Below are positions 62,459 to 64,000 of a DNA stretch of 64,000 nucleotides, piece by piece (the stretch's first letter is position 1; every line of letters starts with the position of its first letter). Origin of the DNA: Flavobacterium lacustre (lineage in GTDB: Bacteria > Bacteroidota > Bacteroidia > Flavobacteriales > Flavobacteriaceae); NCBI RefSeq assembly GCF_027474525.2, contig NZ_CP114882.2:1984001-2048000 (forward strand), read 5' to 3'. The notes below the pieces were generated by a model. It made no database searches. It was not told the origin of the DNA and saw nothing but the letters and a program-made list of their open reading frames with translations. A program made the position numbers and the translations under genes.

Positions 62459-63229
62459 ATGGAACTCAAACTCAATAGGCCAATTTGCTTTTTCGACCTG
62501 GAAACTACAGGAATTGATATCGGAAAAGATAGAATTGTAGAAATTTCAATATTTAAAGTATATCCTAACGGAAACAAAGAAAGCAAAACATGGTTAGTGA
62601 ATCCAACTATTCCAATTCCGCCACAAACAACAGCGGTTCATGGAATTACAGATGAAAAAGTAGCCAATGAGCCTACTTTTAATGAGTTGGCATCACAGGT
62701 GTATAATATGGTTAAAGACAGTGATTTGGCTGGGTTTAATTCGGATCGATTTGATATTCCTCTATTAGCGGAAGAATTGCTGAGAGCCGGAGTTGATTTT
62801 GATATGAAAGGCAGAGTTTCTGTTGATGTTCAAACGATTTTCCATAAAATGGAGGAGCGAACCTTGAGCGCTGCGCTTAAGTTTTATTGTGATAAAGGCC
62901 TTGAAAACGCCCATTCTGCGGAAGCGGATACGATGGCTACTTATGAAATATTAAAAGCACAATTAGACCGGTATCCGGAATTGGAAAATGATATGAAATT
63001 GCTTTCTGAATTTTCAACTCGGAAAAAGATTGCTGATTTTGCAGGAATGATTGCTTTTGATAAAGATGATGAAGAAATTTTTGCTTTTGGAAAACACAAA
63101 GGAGTTAAAGTGCATAAAGTTTTAGAAACTGAACCAGGCTATTTTAGTTGGATTCAGAATGCTGATTTTCCGTTGTATACCAAAAAGGTTTTGACAGCCA
63201 TTAAATTAAGAAAACTAAATACAAAATAG
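62459..63229 (+). CDS. DEDDh 3'-5' exonuclease (DnaQ-like)
   Basis: A 256-residue protein. Exonuclease motifs: ExoI FFDLETTGIDI (D and E), ExoII AGFNSDRFDIP, ExoIII HSAEADTMATYE (the H and D of DEDDh). The N-terminal ~175 residues are the nuclease. The remaining ~80 (IAFDKDDEEIFAFGKHKGVKVHKV...GYFSWIQNADFP) match the DUF3820-like tail often fused to such exonucleases in Bacteroidota. Possibly proofreading or DNA/RNA turnover; substrate not evident. Its stop codon is followed at once by heptad repeats. Confidence 0.93.
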   Translation: MELKLNRPICFFDLETTGIDIGKDRIVEISIFKVYPNGNKESKTWLVNPTIPIPPQTTAVHGITDEKVANEPTFNELASQVYNMVKDSDLAGFNSDRFDIPLLAEELLRAGVDFDMKGRVSVDVQTIFHKMEERTLSAALKFYCDKGLENAHSAEADTMATYEILKAQLDRYPELENDMKLLSEFSTRKKIADFAGMIAFDKDDEEIFAFGKHKGVKVHKVLETEPGYFSWIQNADFPLYTKKVLTAIKLRKLNTK

Positions 63230-63334
63230 GTATTGGGTACTGGGTTTTAGGTATTGGGAGTAACATTCCTCTAAAACCCAAAACCCAAAACCCAAAACCC
63301 AGAACTCAAAACCCAAAACCCAGAACCCAAAACT
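63230..63334. repeat. Inverted heptanucleotide arrays between exonuclease and FAH gene
   Basis: Directly after the stop codon come four heptads whose reverse complements are CCAATAC, CCAGTAC, CTAAAAC, CCAATAC (63230-63257). After a 14-nt gap come nine plus-strand heptads (63272-63334: TAAAACC, CAAAACC x3, CAGAACT, CAAAACC x2, CAGAACC, CAAAACT), then CAAGTT and the ATG. The opposing arms can pair. This fills the whole 111-bp intergenic space. Confidence 0.75.
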
Positions 63335-63340
63335 CAAGTT

Positions 63341-63951
63341 ATGAAAATAATCTGCATCGGTAGAAATTACACCAACCATATTGAGGAATTACACAATGAT
63401 AGGCCTACGGAACCAGTGGTTTTTATGAAGCCGGATTCGGCAGTTTTGTTAAAACAGCATCCGTTTGTGATTCCTGAATTCTCGGAGGATATTCACCACG
63501 AAATTGAAATTATTGTAAAAATCAGTAAAGTTGGAAAGTATATCGAGCCTAAATTTGCTCATAAATACTATGATGAGATTAGTGTGGGGATTGATTTTAC
63601 CGCAAGGGATTTGCAAGAAAAATTAAAAGCGAAAGGATTGCCTTGGGAAAAAGCCAAAGCATTTGACGGTTCGGCAGTTATTGGAGAATTTTTGCCTAAA
63701 AATCAATTTAGTTCATTAGAAAATATTACATTTGAATTAACTAATAACAATATTACGGTTCAAAAAAGTAATTCAAGTTTTATGTTGTGGAATATTGATG
63801 AGCTGATTTCATATGTTTCACAATATTTTACACTAAAAATAGGTGATATTATTTTTACAGGAACGCCGGAAGGAGTTGCTGTTGTAAAACCGGATGATGT
63901 TTTAGAAGGATTTTTAGAAGGACAAAAATTATTTAGAATACAAGTAAAATA
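63341..63951 (+). CDS. Fumarylacetoacetate hydrolase-family protein
   Basis: A 203-residue FAH-fold hydrolase of the short FAHD1/acylpyruvase type. The family motif for metal binding appears as HHEIEIIVKISK (E-x-E) with a downstream ISVGIDFTARDLQ D. LPWEKAKAFDGSA, which places the catalytic Lys region, and IIFTGTPEGV near the C-terminus are conserved. It probably decarboxylates oxaloacetate or cleaves acylpyruvates. No ribosome-binding site is seen: nine heptad repeats precede the start. The stop TAA spans 63950-63952. Confidence 0.92.
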
Positions 63952-64000
63952 ATGGCTTTAAAATACAACCTTTCCAAAGTGTACGCACTTTCAGACAACG
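63952..64000 (+). CDS. Possible Hpt-domain protein (N-terminus only)
   Basis: Begins with ATG at 63952-63954, overlapping the preceding TAA by one base (TAATG junction), and runs off the window after 16 codons: MALKYNLSKVYALSDN. I recall this as a common start of small flavobacterial histidine-phosphotransfer (Hpt) proteins, but the stretch is too short to prove it. Confidence 0.45.
   Translation, partial: MALKYNLSKVYALSDN

Overview
The window is a typical chromosomal stretch of a Bacteroidota bacterium, most likely Flavobacterium or a close flavobacterial relative. The evidence is AT-rich intergenic DNA, TAnnTTTG -7 promoter boxes, weak or absent Shine-Dalgarno sequences, a SusC/SusD locus, DUF4834, DUF3810 and DUF2795 proteins, and the large Bacteroidota-type SecA. 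No prophage, insertion sequence, CRISPR array, tRNA or rRNA was found. Gene calls rest on reading the translated sequences and recognising motifs; no database was searched.

Layout. 1-4.6 kb: an ECF sigma factor with a translationally coupled membrane partner, a DUF3810 membrane protein, the dipeptidase PepD, a 36-residue Lys-rich protein and a carboxypeptidase-regulatory-like protein. 4.6-9 kb: a DEAD-box RNA helicase, RdgB, then a non-coding block with three tandem small-RNA units spaced exactly 257 bp apart, next to a NYN/OST-HTH (probable RNase) gene. 9-13 kb: an alpha-oxoamine synthase convergent with a GNAT-like acyltransferase (a plausible sphingolipid or sulfonolipid pair) and an outer-membrane protein. 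13-18.4 kb: a surface-glycan run (YfhO, GT4, flippase). 18.8-21.9 kb: a small membrane protein and UvrA, with stop codons one base apart. 22-36 kb: a beta-glucan (laminarin-like) utilisation locus made of a membrane-spanning sensor with LuxR-type HTH, SusC, SusD, a surface glycan-binding lipoprotein, a GH16 lipoprotein, a GH3 and a secreted GH16. 36-64 kb: mostly housekeeping genes (a second sigma factor, endonuclease III, Bcp, MBL hydrolase, dihydroorotase-like protein, BatA-like protein, lactonase, SecA, corrinoid adenosyltransferase, ABC ATPase, carbonic anhydrase, SDR, ABC-F, GT2, BCKDH-type E2, exonuclease, FAH hydrolase, and the start of a possible Hpt protein).

The least ordinary signals are non-coding. 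They are: (a) the 3 x 257 bp RNA array with a conserved three-stem fold and compensatory terminator changes; (b) two copies, in opposite orientation, of a long structured element with a conserved GACCAAnGGAA loop and covarying stems; (c) nine 16-bp quasi-palindromes at strictly alternating 22/21-bp spacing at 57.4-57.6 kb; (d) heptanucleotide (CAAAACC-type) arrays, two of which consist of nine heptads ending exactly six bases before a start codon, and a third that lies inside a methyltransferase gene.

Several enzymes carry notable departures from their family's canonical residues: a dihydroorotase without its HxH, an endonuclease III without the [4Fe-4S] cysteines, and an SDR without the catalytic tyrosine. 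Promoter boxes helped to choose starts for several genes (the helicase, UvrA, ABC-F and SDR genes begin downstream of the longest open frame) and suggest a leaderless mRNA for the GT2 gene.
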